Positions 1 to 9,048 of a stretch of DNA of 64,000 nucleotides are shown piece by piece. Location: positions 1 through 64,000 of the forward strand of contig CAWCHK010000003.1 of assembly GCA_963795385.1 (NCBI GenBank). Direction: 5' to 3'. How positions within the stretch are numbered: position 1 is the first letter of the stretch; each line of letters opens with the position of its first letter. The notes beneath the pieces are model-generated. The model was given only the letters and a program-made list of their open reading frames with translations. It was not told the DNA's origin and searched no databases. This DNA comes from CAVURS01 sp963795385 (GTDB lineage Bacteria > Actinomycetota > Actinomycetes > Actinomycetales > CAVURS01). A program made the position numbers and the translations under genes.

Positions 1-926
1 TTATATCGCTGCCTGGCCGGCGAGCGGGTCGACATCGCGCTGAGCCGGCTGTTCGGGCTGTCCCGCAGCCGGGCCGCGGATCTCGTGGCCGAGGGCGGCG
101 TCCAGCTGGACGGTCGGTCCCGGCCAAGTCCGACCGCGTGCACGCGGGGTCCTGGCTCGAGGTGACCCTGCCGGACCCACCAGGAGCGGTCGAGGTCGTC
201 GCGAAGGCGGTCGACGGTCTGGTGGTGGTGCACCAGGACGACGACGTGGTGGTGGTGGACAAGCCGGTCGGGGTCGCCGCGCACCCGAGTCCCGGGTGGT
301 CCGGCCCGACCGTGCTGGCCGGCCTCGCGGCGTACGGCATCGGGGTCAGCACGTCCGGCGCGGCCGAGCGGCAGGGGATCGTGCACCGCCTGGACGTGGG
401 GACGAGCGGGCTGATGGTCGTGGCGAAGAGCGAGCGGGCGTACACCCTGCTCAAGCGCGCCTTCAAGGAGCGCACCGTCGACAAGACGTATCACGCGCTC
501 GTGCAGGGACACCCGGACCCGAGTCGCGGCACCATCGACGCGCCGGTGGGCCGGCATCCCGTCCACGACTACCGCTGGGCCGTCGTCGCCGGCGGCAAGG
601 ACAGCGTCACGCACTACGAGACGATCGAGGCCTTCGCCGCGGCGTCGTTGCTCGAGGTCCACCTCGAGACGGGGCGGACCCACCAGATCCGGGTCCACTT
701 CTCGGCGTTGCGTCACCCGTGCGTCGGCGACCTCACCTACGGCGCGGACCCGACCCTGGCGGCCCGGCTCGGCCTGCAGCGCCAGTGGCTGCACGCCGTA
801 CGGCTGGCGTTCGAGCACCCGGCCACCCGTGAGCGGGTCACCTACGAGAGCGCCTACCCGGCCGACCTCGCCCATGCCCTGGACGTCATCCGCGACGCCC
901 AGTGGTGCCACGAGGGGACCCGATGA
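1..926 (+). CDS. RluD-type 23S rRNA pseudouridine synthase (5' partial, frameshifted)
   Basis: Isomerises uridines to pseudouridine in 23S rRNA. The window opens inside the gene. An S4 RNA-binding domain (AGERVDIALSRLFGLSRSR onward, from base 16) is in one frame. The catalytic domain follows in another, from about base 127, and contains the family HRLDVGTSGLMV motif with the catalytic Asp, then RTHQIRVH. The S4 part and the catalytic part differ by one base; a single missing G near 118-127 (expected ...SRAKSDRVHAGS...) restores one protein. The gene overlaps the next ORF by 4 bp (ATGA). RluA/RluD family membership is secure; the exact target uridines are not visible from sequence. The frameshift is probably a sequencing indel, because similar indels break other conserved genes in this window. 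Confidence 0.88.
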   Translation, partial: ISLPGRRAGRHRAEPAVRAVPQPGRGSRGRGRRPAGRSVPAKSDRVHAGSWLEVTLPDPPGAVEVVAKAVDGLVVVHQDDDVVVVDKPVGVAAHPSPGWSGPTVLAGLAAYGIGVSTSGAAERQGIVHRLDVGTSGLMVVAKSERAYTLLKRAFKERTVDKTYHALVQGHPDPSRGTIDAPVGRHPVHDYRWAVVAGGKDSVTHYETIEAFAAASLLEVHLETGRTHQIRVHFSALRHPCVGDLTYGADPTLAARLGLQRQWLHAVRLAFEHPATRERVTYESAYPADLAHALDVIRDAQWCHEGTR

Positions 927-2342
927 GCAGCCCGCGGTCGCCCACGCCGTACGACGACGCCCTCGACGTGGCCCACCGACACGCCCTGGCGTGGCTGGGG
1001 ACGGTGCAGAGCCGACCGGTGGCCGCACGCTCGGACATCGCGGAGATCACCCGGTCCTGGGCGGGGAGCTGCCGGACGGGCCCACTCCGGCCGCCCAGGT
1101 GGTCGACGAGCTGGCCGCAGCTGCCGAGCCGGGCCTGGTGGCCATGCGGTCGGGCCGGTTCTTCGGGTTCGTCATCGGCGGCACGCTGCCGGCCGCCCTG
1201 GGCGCGGACTGGCTGACGAGCGCCTGGGACCAGAACACCGGGATGCGCGAGGTGACGCCGGCGGTGAGCGCGCTCGGTGACGTGGCGGCGCGCTGGCTGC
1301 TGGAGCTGCTCGACCTGCCCCGGGACACGAGCGTCGGCTGGGTCACCGGTGCCACGACGGCCAACTTCTCGGCCCTGGCGGCGGCGCGGTACCGGGTCCT
1401 GCAGCGGGCCGGCTGGAACGTCGAGGCGGACGGGCTGCAGGCCGCACCCCGGGTGCGGGTGCTCGCTGGTGCCGAGGTGCACAGCTCGGTCGAGCTCGCG
1501 CTGCGGATGCTCGGCTTCGGCGCGCCCGAGCTGGTGCCGGTCGACGTCGAGGGCCGGCTGCGGCCCGACGCGCTCTCGGCCGCCCTGGTCGAGCAGCCTC
1601 CGGGCCAGCCGTTGATCGTCGTGCTGCAGGCGGGCAACGTCCACTCCGGCGCGTTCGACGAGTTCGCCGCCCTGGTCGAGATCGCCCGGGGGGCCGGCGC
1701 GTGGGTGCACGTCGACGGTGCGTTCGGGCTGTGGGCCGCGGCCTGCCCAGGGCTGCGACATCTCACCGACGGCATGGCCGGCGCCGACTCCTGGGCCACC
1801 GACGCGCACAAGACGCTGAACGTGCCGTACGACACGGGTGTGGTGATCTGCGCGGACCCGGTGGCGCACCGGGCGGCGCTCGGGGTCCAGGGGCCGTACC
1901 TGATCCAGTCCGAGGTGGGCGACCCGGCCGACTTCGTTCCGGAGCTGTCCCGGCGGGCGCGCGAGATCGTCGTCTGGGCGGCGTTGCGCTCCCTCGGCCG
2001 CTCGGGCGTGGAAGACCTGATGAGCCGGGCTGGCGGGTCGGCGGCCGGCGGTTCGCGGCCGGCGTGGCCCGGATCCCCGGCGCCGAGGTGCTCAACCAGG
2101 TCCACTACACGCAGGTCTGTGTCGGCTTCGGCTCGGACGAGCTCACCCAGCGCGTCGTACGCCGCGTGCTGGCGGACGGGACGGCCTGGATGAGCGGCAG
2201 CCGGTGGCACGACCGGGCCATCCTGCGGGTCTCGATGAGCAACGCCCTCACGACCGACGAGGACGTGGACCGGAGCCTGGAGGTCCTGGCCCGGATCGCT
2301 GCCGAAGAGACCGACTTGTCAGGCTCTCCGGGCGGTGGGTAG
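923..2342 (+). CDS. PLP-dependent decarboxylase / aspartate aminotransferase-fold protein (two frameshifts)
   Basis: A group II pyridoxal-phosphate decarboxylase-like protein of about 473 residues once two single-base deletions (near 1040-1060 and 2030-2050) are corrected. Visible family marks are the segment TGATTANFSALAAARY, the cofactor-Asp stretch HVDGAFGLWAAACPG, and DAHKTLNVPYDTG, where the Lys would form the Schiff base. The C-terminal part in the third frame (GAEVLNQVHYTQVC onward, then WHDRAILRVSMSN) fits the small domain of this fold. The ATG start overlaps the stop of the pseudouridine synthase gene, so the two are probably cotranslated. Substrate is unknown: aromatic amino acid, glutamate or diaminobutyrate decarboxylases all share this motif set. 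The gene could be a real pseudogene, but indels in essential genes nearby argue for sequence error. Confidence 0.75.
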
Positions 2343-2448
2343 CCCGGAGGGGCTGACAGGTCGGGGGACCACAGCCGACGCGCCGGGGCGACACGCCGTA
2401 CGGGCTGGGCGGTCGTCGTGGCGACCGGAAAGTGTCTGTGCCGCAACA

Positions 2449-2454
2449 TAAGAT
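2449..2454 (+). promoter_or_regulatory. -10 element TAAGAT for leaderless dnaE
   Basis: TAAGAT lies exactly 7 nt before ATG 2462, which places the transcription start on or next to the A of the ATG. The same spacing recurs at hisD, recN, the histidine kinase and the steB leader ORF, and it supports ATG 2462 over the in-frame GTG at 2432. No convincing -35 box is visible. Confidence 0.5.
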
Positions 2455-2461
2455 CGCGGCT

Positions 2462-5400
2462 ATGCCCGGTGGTTCGAACGACTCCTTCGTCCACCTGCAC
2501 GTGCACACCGAGTACTCCATGCTGGACGGCGCCGCCCGGATCGACGACCTGTTCGAGGAGGCCGCCCGGCTCGGGATGCCGGCCCTCGCCACCACCGACC
2601 ACGGGTACGTCTTCGGCGCCTACGAGTTCTGGAAGAAGGGCCTGGCGGCGGGGGTCAAGCCGATCATCGGCGTCGAGGCCTACGTCACTCCGGGCACCCA
2701 TCGCAGCGACCGGACCCGGGTCAAGTGGGGCGATGCGACCTCGGCCAGCCGGGACGACGTCTCCGGGTCGGGCGCCTACACCCACATGACCTTGCTCGCC
2801 CGGACGACGGGCGGCATGCACAACCTCTTCCGGATGGCCTCGCTGGCCTCGCTGGAGGGCCACTACTTCAAGCCGCGGATGGACCGCGAGCTGCTCTCGA
2901 CGTACGGCGAGGGCCTGATCGCCACCACCGGCTGCCCCGGCGGTGAGGTGCAGACCCGGCTCCGGCTCGGGCAGTACCGCGAGGCGCTGGCCGCCGCATC
3001 GGACTACCGGGACATCTTCGGCGCGGGCAACTACTACTGCGAGCTGATGGACCACGGCCTGCCGATCGAGCGCGGCGTCCGGGCCGACCTGCTGAGGCTG
3101 GCCAAGGAGCTCGAGCTCCCGCTGGTCGCGACCAACGACCTGCACTACACCCGGGCCGAGGACGCCAAGGCGCACGCGGCCCTGCTCTGCGTCCAGTCGG
3201 CCTCGACCCTCGCCGACCCCAACCGGTTCAAGTTCGACGCCGACGACTTCTACCTGATGACCGCGGAGCAGATGCGGCACACGTTCCGCGAGCTGCCCGA
3301 GGCCTGCGACAACACGCTGCGGATCGCCGAGCAGTGCGAGGTCTCGTTCGAGCAGGGCGAGGGCCGCTACATGCCGCGGTTCGACTGCCCACCCGGCGAG
3401 GACGAGCAGTCCTGGTTCGTCAAGGAGGTCGAGCGCGGCCTGCAGGCCAGGTACCCGCAGGGCGTGCCGGACTACGCGCGCCAGCAGGCGGCGTACGAGA
3501 CCGAGGTCATCGTCGGCAAGGGCTACCCCGGCTACTTCCTGGTCGTCGCCGACTTCATCAACTGGGCCAAGGACAACGGCATCCGGGTCGGCCCCGGGCG
3601 CGGGTCCGGCGCCGGCTCGATGTGCGCCTACGCGATGCGGATCACCGACCTCGACCCGGTCAAGAACGGCCTGATCTTCGAGCGCTTCCTCAACCCCGAG
3701 CGCCCCTCGATGCCGGACTTCGACGTGGACTTCGACGAGCGCCGGCGCGGCGAGGTCATCCGCTACGTCACCGAGAAGTACGGCGCCGAGCGGGTCGCGC
3801 AGATCGTCACCTACGGCACCATCAAGGCCAAGCAGGCGCTGAAGGACTCGGCCCGCGTGCTGGGCCACCCGTTCGCCGTGGGGGAGCGCCTGACCAAGGT
3901 GATGCCGCCGTCGGTCATGGGCAAGGACATCTCGCTGGCCGGCATCTTCGACCCGGCCGACAAGCGCTACAAGGAGGCCGACGAGTTCCGCAAGCTGCAC
4001 GCGACCGACCCGGAGGCGCAGGAGGTCGTCGCGACCGCGCTCGGCCTGGAGGGCCTGAAGCGCCAGTGGGGGGTCCACGCGGCCGGCGTGATCATGTCCA
4101 GCGAGCCGCTGGCCGGCCTGATCCCGATCATGAAGCGGGAGCAGGACGGGCAGATCATCACCCAGTTCGACTACCCGAGCTGCGAGGCCCTCGGCCTGGT
4201 CAAGATGGACTTCCTCGGGCTGCGCAACCTCACCGTCCTGGACGACGCCCTGCGCAACATCGTCCTCAACGGCAAGGACCCGGTGGTCCTGGAGTCGCTC
4301 GCCCTGGACGACGGCCCGACCTTCGAGCTGCTCAGCCGCGGCGACACCCTGGGCGTCTTCCAGCTGGACGGCGGGCCGATGCGCGCACTGCTCCGCTCGA
4401 TGCGGCCGGACACCTTCGAGGACATCTCCGCCGTCGGGGCGCTCTACCGTCCCGGGCCGATGGGGATGAACTCGCACAACGAGTACGCCGACCGCAAGAA
4501 CAAGCGCAAGCCGGTCATCGCGCTGCACCCCGAGCTCGAGCTGCCGCTGGCGGAGATCCTGGGGGAGACGTACGGCCTGATCGTCTACCAGGAGCAAGTC
4601 ATGGCGGTGGCCCAGAAGGTCGCCGGCTACTCCCTCGGTGCCGCGGACCTGCTGCGCCGGGCCATGGGCAAGAAGAAGAAGGCCGAGCTGGACGCGCAGT
4701 TCGAGACCTTCGAGGGCGGCATGCAGGAGCGAGGGTTCTCCGCGGGCGCGGTCAAGGCCCTCTGGGACACGCTGCTGCCGTTCTCGGACTACGCCTTCAA
4801 CAAGGCCCACTCCGCGGCGTACGGGCTGGTGTCCTACTGGACCGCCTTCCTGAAGGCGAACTATCCCGCCGAGTACATGGCTGCCCTCCTGACCAGCGTC
4901 CGCGACGACAAGGACAAGTCCGCGCTCTACCTCGGCGAGTGCCGGCGGATGGGCATCAAGGTCCTGCCGCCGGACGTCAACGAGAGCTCGGCCGAGTTCA
5001 CGGCCGTCGGCACCGACATCCGGTTCGGCCTGTCGGCGATCCGCAACGTCGGCGCCAACGTGGTCGACAAGATCGCGGAGGCCCGCCAGGACAAGGGCCA
5101 CTTCACGTCGTTCAAGGACTTCCTGCGCAAGGTCGACGGCGTCGTCTGCAACAAGCGGACCGTGGAGTCGCTGATCAAGGCCGGCGCCTTCGACTCGCTG
5201 GGGCAGGGCCGAGCGCCGCTGGCCAACCACCACGAGCGGTACGTCGAGGCCGCCGTCGCCGCCAAGTCCGGCAACAAGGACCAGGGCTCGCTGTTCGACT
5301 TCGACCTGGGGCCGGCCGAGGAGCCGCTCCTGGACGAGTTCGCCGGGCTGCCCGAGCCGGTGGGCGCAGAGTGGGAGAAGTCGACCCTGCTGCAGTTCGA

Positions 5401-6010
5401 GCGGGACATGCTCGGGCTCTACGTCTCCGATCATCCGCTGTTCGGGGTCGAGCACGTGCTGGCCCGGCTGGTCGATGCGCCGATCGCCCGGATCATGGCC
5501 GACGACTCGCGCCCCGACGGGTCGGTGCTGAGCATCGCCGGGCTGGTCACCGGGCTGCAGTTCAAGACCACGAAGCAGGGCAAGCCCTGGGCGCTGGCGA
5601 CGATCGAGGACCTCGAGGGCGCGATCGAGGTGCTCTTCTTCCCGCAGACCTTCGAGCAGGTCCGCAACCTGCTCCGCCAGGACCTGATCTGCGTGGTCCG
5701 TGGGCGGCTGAACCGGCGCGACGAGGTGCCGACGCTGTACGCGATGGAGCTGACCATCCCGGACGTCTCGGAGGGGCCGCGAGGCCCGGTGGTGATCTCG
5801 CTGCCGCCGACCCGGCTGACGCCGCCGATGGCGGAGCAGCTCAAGGACGTGCTGGCCGACCACCCCGGCATCACCGAGGTGCACGTCCGGCTCGAGCAGC
5901 CCGGGCACGCGACCGTGCTCCGGCTCGACGACGGGCTGCGGGTCACGCCGAGCCCAGCCCTCTTCGGGGACCTCAAGCACCTGCTCGGCCCCGGCAGCCT
6001 CGTCTCCTGA
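2462..6010 (+). CDS. dnaE: DNA polymerase III alpha subunit (replicative polymerase)
   Basis: Catalytic subunit of the replicative DNA polymerase. The 1182-residue length is typical of DnaE1. The N-terminal PHP domain starts FVHLHVHTEYSMLDG and continues TTDHGYVFGAYEF, with the metal-binding His residues of the actinobacterial PHP proofreading domain intact. The polymerase (C-family) core has PGRGSGAGSMCAY and the catalytic Asp pair in MPDFDVDFDERRR. A helix-hairpin-helix/tandem region and an OB fold (SIAGLVTGLQFKTTKQGKPW) follow. ATG 2462 is preferred because it is 7 nt downstream of a TAAGAT box and begins at the conserved N-terminus. The gene stands alone between the PLP decarboxylase gene and the DUF3352 gene. 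Its length and PHP domain argue against the mutasome homologue DnaE2. Confidence 0.97.
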   Translation: MPGGSNDSFVHLHVHTEYSMLDGAARIDDLFEEAARLGMPALATTDHGYVFGAYEFWKKGLAAGVKPIIGVEAYVTPGTHRSDRTRVKWGDATSASRDDVSGSGAYTHMTLLARTTGGMHNLFRMASLASLEGHYFKPRMDRELLSTYGEGLIATTGCPGGEVQTRLRLGQYREALAAASDYRDIFGAGNYYCELMDHGLPIERGVRADLLRLAKELELPLVATNDLHYTRAEDAKAHAALLCVQSASTLADPNRFKFDADDFYLMTAEQMRHTFRELPEACDNTLRIAEQCEVSFEQGEGRYMPRFDCPPGEDEQSWFVKEVERGLQARYPQGVPDYARQQAAYETEVIVGKGYPGYFLVVADFINWAKDNGIRVGPGRGSGAGSMCAYAMRITDLDPVKNGLIFERFLNPERPSMPDFDVDFDERRRGEVIRYVTEKYGAERVAQIVTYGTIKAKQALKDSARVLGHPFAVGERLTKVMPPSVMGKDISLAGIFDPADKRYKEADEFRKLHATDPEAQEVVATALGLEGLKRQWGVHAAGVIMSSEPLAGLIPIMKREQDGQIITQFDYPSCEALGLVKMDFLGLRNLTVLDDALRNIVLNGKDPVVLESLALDDGPTFELLSRGDTLGVFQLDGGPMRALLRSMRPDTFEDISAVGALYRPGPMGMNSHNEYADRKNKRKPVIALHPELELPLAEILGETYGLIVYQEQVMAVAQKVAGYSLGAADLLRRAMGKKKKAELDAQFETFEGGMQERGFSAGAVKALWDTLLPFSDYAFNKAHSAAYGLVSYWTAFLKANYPAEYMAALLTSVRDDKDKSALYLGECRRMGIKVLPPDVNESSAEFTAVGTDIRFGLSAIRNVGANVVDKIAEARQDKGHFTSFKDFLRKVDGVVCNKRTVESLIKAGAFDSLGQGRAPLANHHERYVEAAVAAKSGNKDQGSLFDFDLGPAEEPLLDEFAGLPEPVGAEWEKSTLLQFERDMLGLYVSDHPLFGVEHVLARLVDAPIARIMADDSRPDGSVLSIAGLVTGLQFKTTKQGKPWALATIEDLEGAIEVLFFPQTFEQVRNLLRQDLICVVRGRLNRRDEVPTLYAMELTIPDVSEGPRGPVVISLPPTRLTPPMAEQLKDVLADHPGITEVHVRLEQPGHATVLRLDDGLRVTPSPALFGDLKHLLGPGSLVS

Positions 6011-6165
6011 CGGGGATCCCGCCAGATCTACACGGCCGCGCGCTCGACCGGGCAGCGTGACGGATTCGAGACCCGGCCCGGGTGAAGGCACCGGGCAAAC
6101 GTGTCGATACGGTCCCTGGTGCGGCCGGACGGGGTCGCGCACAGCAGCGAGGGGACACCGCACTC

Positions 6166-7785
6166 ATGACCGATCACTGGGGCACGCAGCCGCAGCCCAG
6201 CCAGCCGGACCCGGGCTCCCAGCCCGAGGTCCTGAGCGACCAGCCGTACGCCGCGCAGCCCGCCGGGCAGCCGGTCTACGGTGCGGCCACCGGCACGTTC
6301 CTCCCGGCCGAGCCCGCCCGCGCGGGCGCAGGCAAGGCCAAGTTCGTCGTGGCCGGCGTCGGAGCCCTGGCGATCGCAGCGGTCGGAGTCGGCGCTGCCT
6401 TCGCGGCCGGCGCCTTCGGCGGCGGTGGCACCCAGCCGGACAAGCTGGTCCCGGCGAGCGCCGTGGCGTACTTCTCGGTCGATCTGGATCCCTCGCTCGG
6501 CCAGAAGGTCGACGCGCTGCGCTTCCTGCGCAAGTTCCCGGACGCCAAGAAGTCGCTCGGCAGCACCGACGACCTGCGCCAGTGGGTCTTCGACTCCGTG
6601 TCGAAGGACGACCCGGACCTGTCCTCGCTGAGCTACGCCAGGGACGTCAAGCCGTGGATCGGCGACCGCTTCGGGGTCGCCGTCGTCCCGGCCGGGACCT
6701 CCGGGGCCGAGCCGGACGCGCTCGTCATCGTGCAGGTCAAGGACGCCGCCAAGGCCAAGGCCGGCCTGAAGAAGCTGATGAGCGACCCGGGCGACGGCAC
6801 CTGCTCGATCAGCGACGGGTACGCCGTCTGCGCCCAGACCCAGGCCATCCTGTCCGCCGCCCAGTCCGCCGCCAAGGCCCACCCCCTGTCCAAGGACGCG
6901 CACTTCTCGGCTGACGTCTCCTCGGCCGGCGACCGCGGCATCGTGCTCGCCTGGGGCGACGCGGGCAAGCTGAGCAAGCTCGTGCCGAGCATGGGCGGCG
7001 GGCTGGCCGCACCGCTGGGCCTTTCCTCGGCCGCGAGCCGGGCGGCCAACGGGCGCTTCGTCGCCTCGGTCCGCTTCTCGGGCTCCAACCTCGAGGTCAA
7101 GGGCACCTACACGGGCGCCACCAAGACCGCCTCCGCCCCGGCCGGGACCGGGGTCGAGAAGCTGCCCGCCAGCACGCAGGCCGCGTTCGCCGGGTCGGTC
7201 GACCCGGCCGCCGTCACCAAGGCCTGGAGGCAGTTCCAGACCGGGCTGGCCGGCGCGGGCGCCGGCGACCAGGTGCAACAGGGCCTGAGCCAGTTCGGCC
7301 TGCACCTGCCGGGCGACCTGAACGCGCTGCTCGGCAGCAGGTTCGCCGTGGCCTTCGGCGGCATGCACGCCGGCGTGCCCCTCGTGGGCATCCGCAGCGA
7401 TGCCAACGCGGCGAAGGCGGGTGCGGTCCTCGACAAGGTCGGCACGGCCCTGCGGCAGAACGGTGTGCCCTACCAGCTGCACCACACACCGGCCGCGGAC
7501 GGCTATGCGGTCGCGCTGGACCCGGCGTACGCCAAGGAGCTGGCCGCGAACGGCAGCCTCGGCAGCTCGGCGGCCTTCAAGGCAGCCGTGCCGGATGCCT
7601 CCTCGGCCAACGTCGTCCTGTTCGTCAACGTCGCCCGGCTGCTCAGCGACAGCAACCTGGCCTCGTTCGGGCAGTCGGCCGGCTCGATCGACGCCAACGT
7701 GAAGGCCGTGTCCGCGGTGGGTCTCAGCGCGAGGAGCGACTCCCACGGCGGCTCGACCTTCCGGCTGGACGTGATCACCCGCTGA
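6166..7785 (+). CDS. DUF3352-type membrane-anchored protein
   Basis: Conserved actinobacterial protein of 539 residues, function unknown. The first ~50 residues are Pro/Gln/Ala-rich and probably disordered and cytoplasmic. A single hydrophobic helix follows (KFVVAGVGALAIAAVGVG, residues ~57-85). The remaining ~450 residues appear extracytoplasmic and repeat an internal pattern (PASAVAYFSVDLDPS early, PASTQAAFAGSVDP and SANVVLFVNVARLL later) typical of DUF3352. ATG 6166 was chosen because the domain and membrane helix lie downstream of it and the upstream in-frame extension looks non-coding; a weak GAGGGG lies 5'. No neighbour indicates a pathway. Confidence 0.75.
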   Translation: MTDHWGTQPQPSQPDPGSQPEVLSDQPYAAQPAGQPVYGAATGTFLPAEPARAGAGKAKFVVAGVGALAIAAVGVGAAFAAGAFGGGGTQPDKLVPASAVAYFSVDLDPSLGQKVDALRFLRKFPDAKKSLGSTDDLRQWVFDSVSKDDPDLSSLSYARDVKPWIGDRFGVAVVPAGTSGAEPDALVIVQVKDAAKAKAGLKKLMSDPGDGTCSISDGYAVCAQTQAILSAAQSAAKAHPLSKDAHFSADVSSAGDRGIVLAWGDAGKLSKLVPSMGGGLAAPLGLSSAASRAANGRFVASVRFSGSNLEVKGTYTGATKTASAPAGTGVEKLPASTQAAFAGSVDPAAVTKAWRQFQTGLAGAGAGDQVQQGLSQFGLHLPGDLNALLGSRFAVAFGGMHAGVPLVGIRSDANAAKAGAVLDKVGTALRQNGVPYQLHHTPAADGYAVALDPAYAKELAANGSLGSSAAFKAAVPDASSANVVLFVNVARLLSDSNLASFGQSAGSIDANVKAVSAVGLSARSDSHGGSTFRLDVITR

Positions 7786-7803
7786 GGCACCTACCCTGGT
7801 GCG

Positions 7804-8388
7804 GTGACCGACCACCTCGCCGCGCCAGGGCCGGCCACCACGGGCCGCCCGCCCTGGGTCGTCGGCGTCGTCGGCGCCGTCGTGATCGTGCTGGCCGGTC
7901 TCGCGAGTGGCCTGCTCTGGTCCTGGGTCGCGCCGACCGCGGCGACCACGATCGTGGACGGCTCGATCTACCTGCGCGGGCACGACGACCTGATGGCCTC
8001 CCAGGACGGCTGGTACGCCGTGCTCGCGGCCGTCACCGGTGGCCTGCTCTCCGCGGTCTGGGTCCCTCTCACCCGCAGGTCGCCGGTCGCCGGTGTCATG
8101 GCCGGCCTGCTCGGCTCGGCGGCGGCCGCCCTGGTCGCGTGGTGGGTCGGTACGGCGCTCGGCCCGGACTCGCTGACTGCGCAGTACCACGCCGGGGTGA
8201 AGGCCCCGATCACGCCGATCGTCCTGCACACGCCGATCGCGGTGCTGGTCGCGCCGATGGTCTTCGCGACCGTGCGGGTGCTGATGGAGCTGGTCGCCTA
8301 CGCATTCGCCAACGTGCACACACCGACACCGGAGCCGGCCGGGTCGATGTCAGCTGCGCAGGGCGTCCACGTCCAGCAGGGGCAGTGA
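7804..8388 (+). CDS. small integral membrane protein (DUF2567-like)
   Basis: Protein of 194 residues with about four predicted transmembrane segments: WVVGVVGAVVIVLAGLASGL, YAVLAAVTGGLLSAVWVPL, VMAGLLGSAAAALVAWWVG and PIAVLVAPMVFATVRVLMEL. A ~45-residue loop (TTIVDGSIYLRGHDDLMAS) between the first two helices probably faces outside. It resembles actinobacterial DUF2567-type membrane proteins, function unknown. It starts GTG 19 nt after the DUF3352 gene, so the two may be cotranscribed. Its 3' end overlaps the convergent LON-domain gene by 39 bp. Confidence 0.65.
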   Translation: MTDHLAAPGPATTGRPPWVVGVVGAVVIVLAGLASGLLWSWVAPTAATTIVDGSIYLRGHDDLMASQDGWYAVLAAVTGGLLSAVWVPLTRRSPVAGVMAGLLGSAAAALVAWWVGTALGPDSLTAQYHAGVKAPITPIVLHTPIAVLVAPMVFATVRVLMELVAYAFANVHTPTPEPAGSMSAAQGVHVQQGQ

Positions 8389-9006
8389 CGGCACCACGGA
8401 CATGATCGCGACCTCCTGGCGCAGGAAGCGGTTGACAGCCCCCAGGCGGGCCGCGTCGGTCGGTGCCGCGAGCAGGCTCTGGCGCTGGTCCAGCGGCATC
8501 ACGACTGCCGTGGTGAGCAGGTAGGACAGCGGGCCGGGGTCCTCGGGCAGGTCCTGCACGACCTGCGGGCCATAGCCGCCGAGCAGCTCGGTGTACCGCG
8601 CCCACAGGGCCCGGCTGCGCATCGCCGTCGTCGGCTCGAGACCGCCGTCGAGCTCGTCCAGCCACTCCACCAGACCGGTGAGGTACGGCGTCTCGGACTC
8701 GACGTCCAGGTCGAGCAGGCGGAACCGCCGGACACCGGTCGACAGGATCTGGCTGCGGCCGTCGGCCGACGTCGTGACCTGCTGCAAGGTGGCGGCGCAC
8801 CCCACGTCGTAGAGCGCCCGCAGGCTCCCCGACCCGACCTCGCCGCCCTCGCGGATGGCGACGACACCGAACTCGCGCTCGTCCTCGGGCAGGTCCTCCA
8901 GGTCCGCGACCAGCTGCCGGTAGCGGGGCTCGAAGATGTGCAGCGGCAGGACCAGTCCCGGCACCAGGACGGTGCCGAGGGGGAAGAGCGGGAGTCGCTG
9001 CGCCAC
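8350..9006 (-). CDS. LON peptidase N-terminal-domain (substrate-binding-like) protein
   Basis: Cytoplasmic protein of 218 residues matching the stand-alone LON substrate-binding domain family. It begins RLPLFPLGTVLVPGLVLPLH, then IFEPRYRQLVADL and the conserved FGVVAIREGGEVG. There is no AAA or protease domain, so it is not Lon itself. It is divergent from hisD, with 42 bp between start codons, and convergent with and overlapping the membrane protein gene. Role unknown; the same domain in Lon binds unfolded substrates. Confidence 0.85.
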   Translation of the reverse strand: MAQRLPLFPLGTVLVPGLVLPLHIFEPRYRQLVADLEDLPEDEREFGVVAIREGGEVGSGSLRALYDVGCAATLQQVTTSADGRSQILSTGVRRFRLLDLDVESETPYLTGLVEWLDELDGGLEPTTAMRSRALWARYTELLGGYGPQVVQDLPEDPGPLSYLLTTAVVMPLDQRQSLLAAPTDAARLGAVNRFLRQEVAIMSVVPSLPLLDVDALRS

Positions 9007-9035
9007 GACCCCAGACTATGGGCGTAGGGCCGACC

Positions 9036-9041
9036 TAGACT
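9036..9041 (+). promoter_or_regulatory. -10 element TAGACT for leaderless hisD
   Basis: TAGACT lies 7 nt before GTG 9049. The 14-nt string CCTAGACTTGCCGG is repeated in front of hisC at 10437-10450. The position predicts a leaderless transcript starting at the GTG. Confidence 0.55.
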
Positions 9042-9048
9042 TGCCGGC

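Noticed and set aside
2105..6163. Open frame of 1352 codons antisense to dnaE
   Set aside because: High-GC shadow frame. dnaE is unmistakable on the plus strand, and the antisense product is low-complexity Arg/Gly/Leu/Val without any domain.
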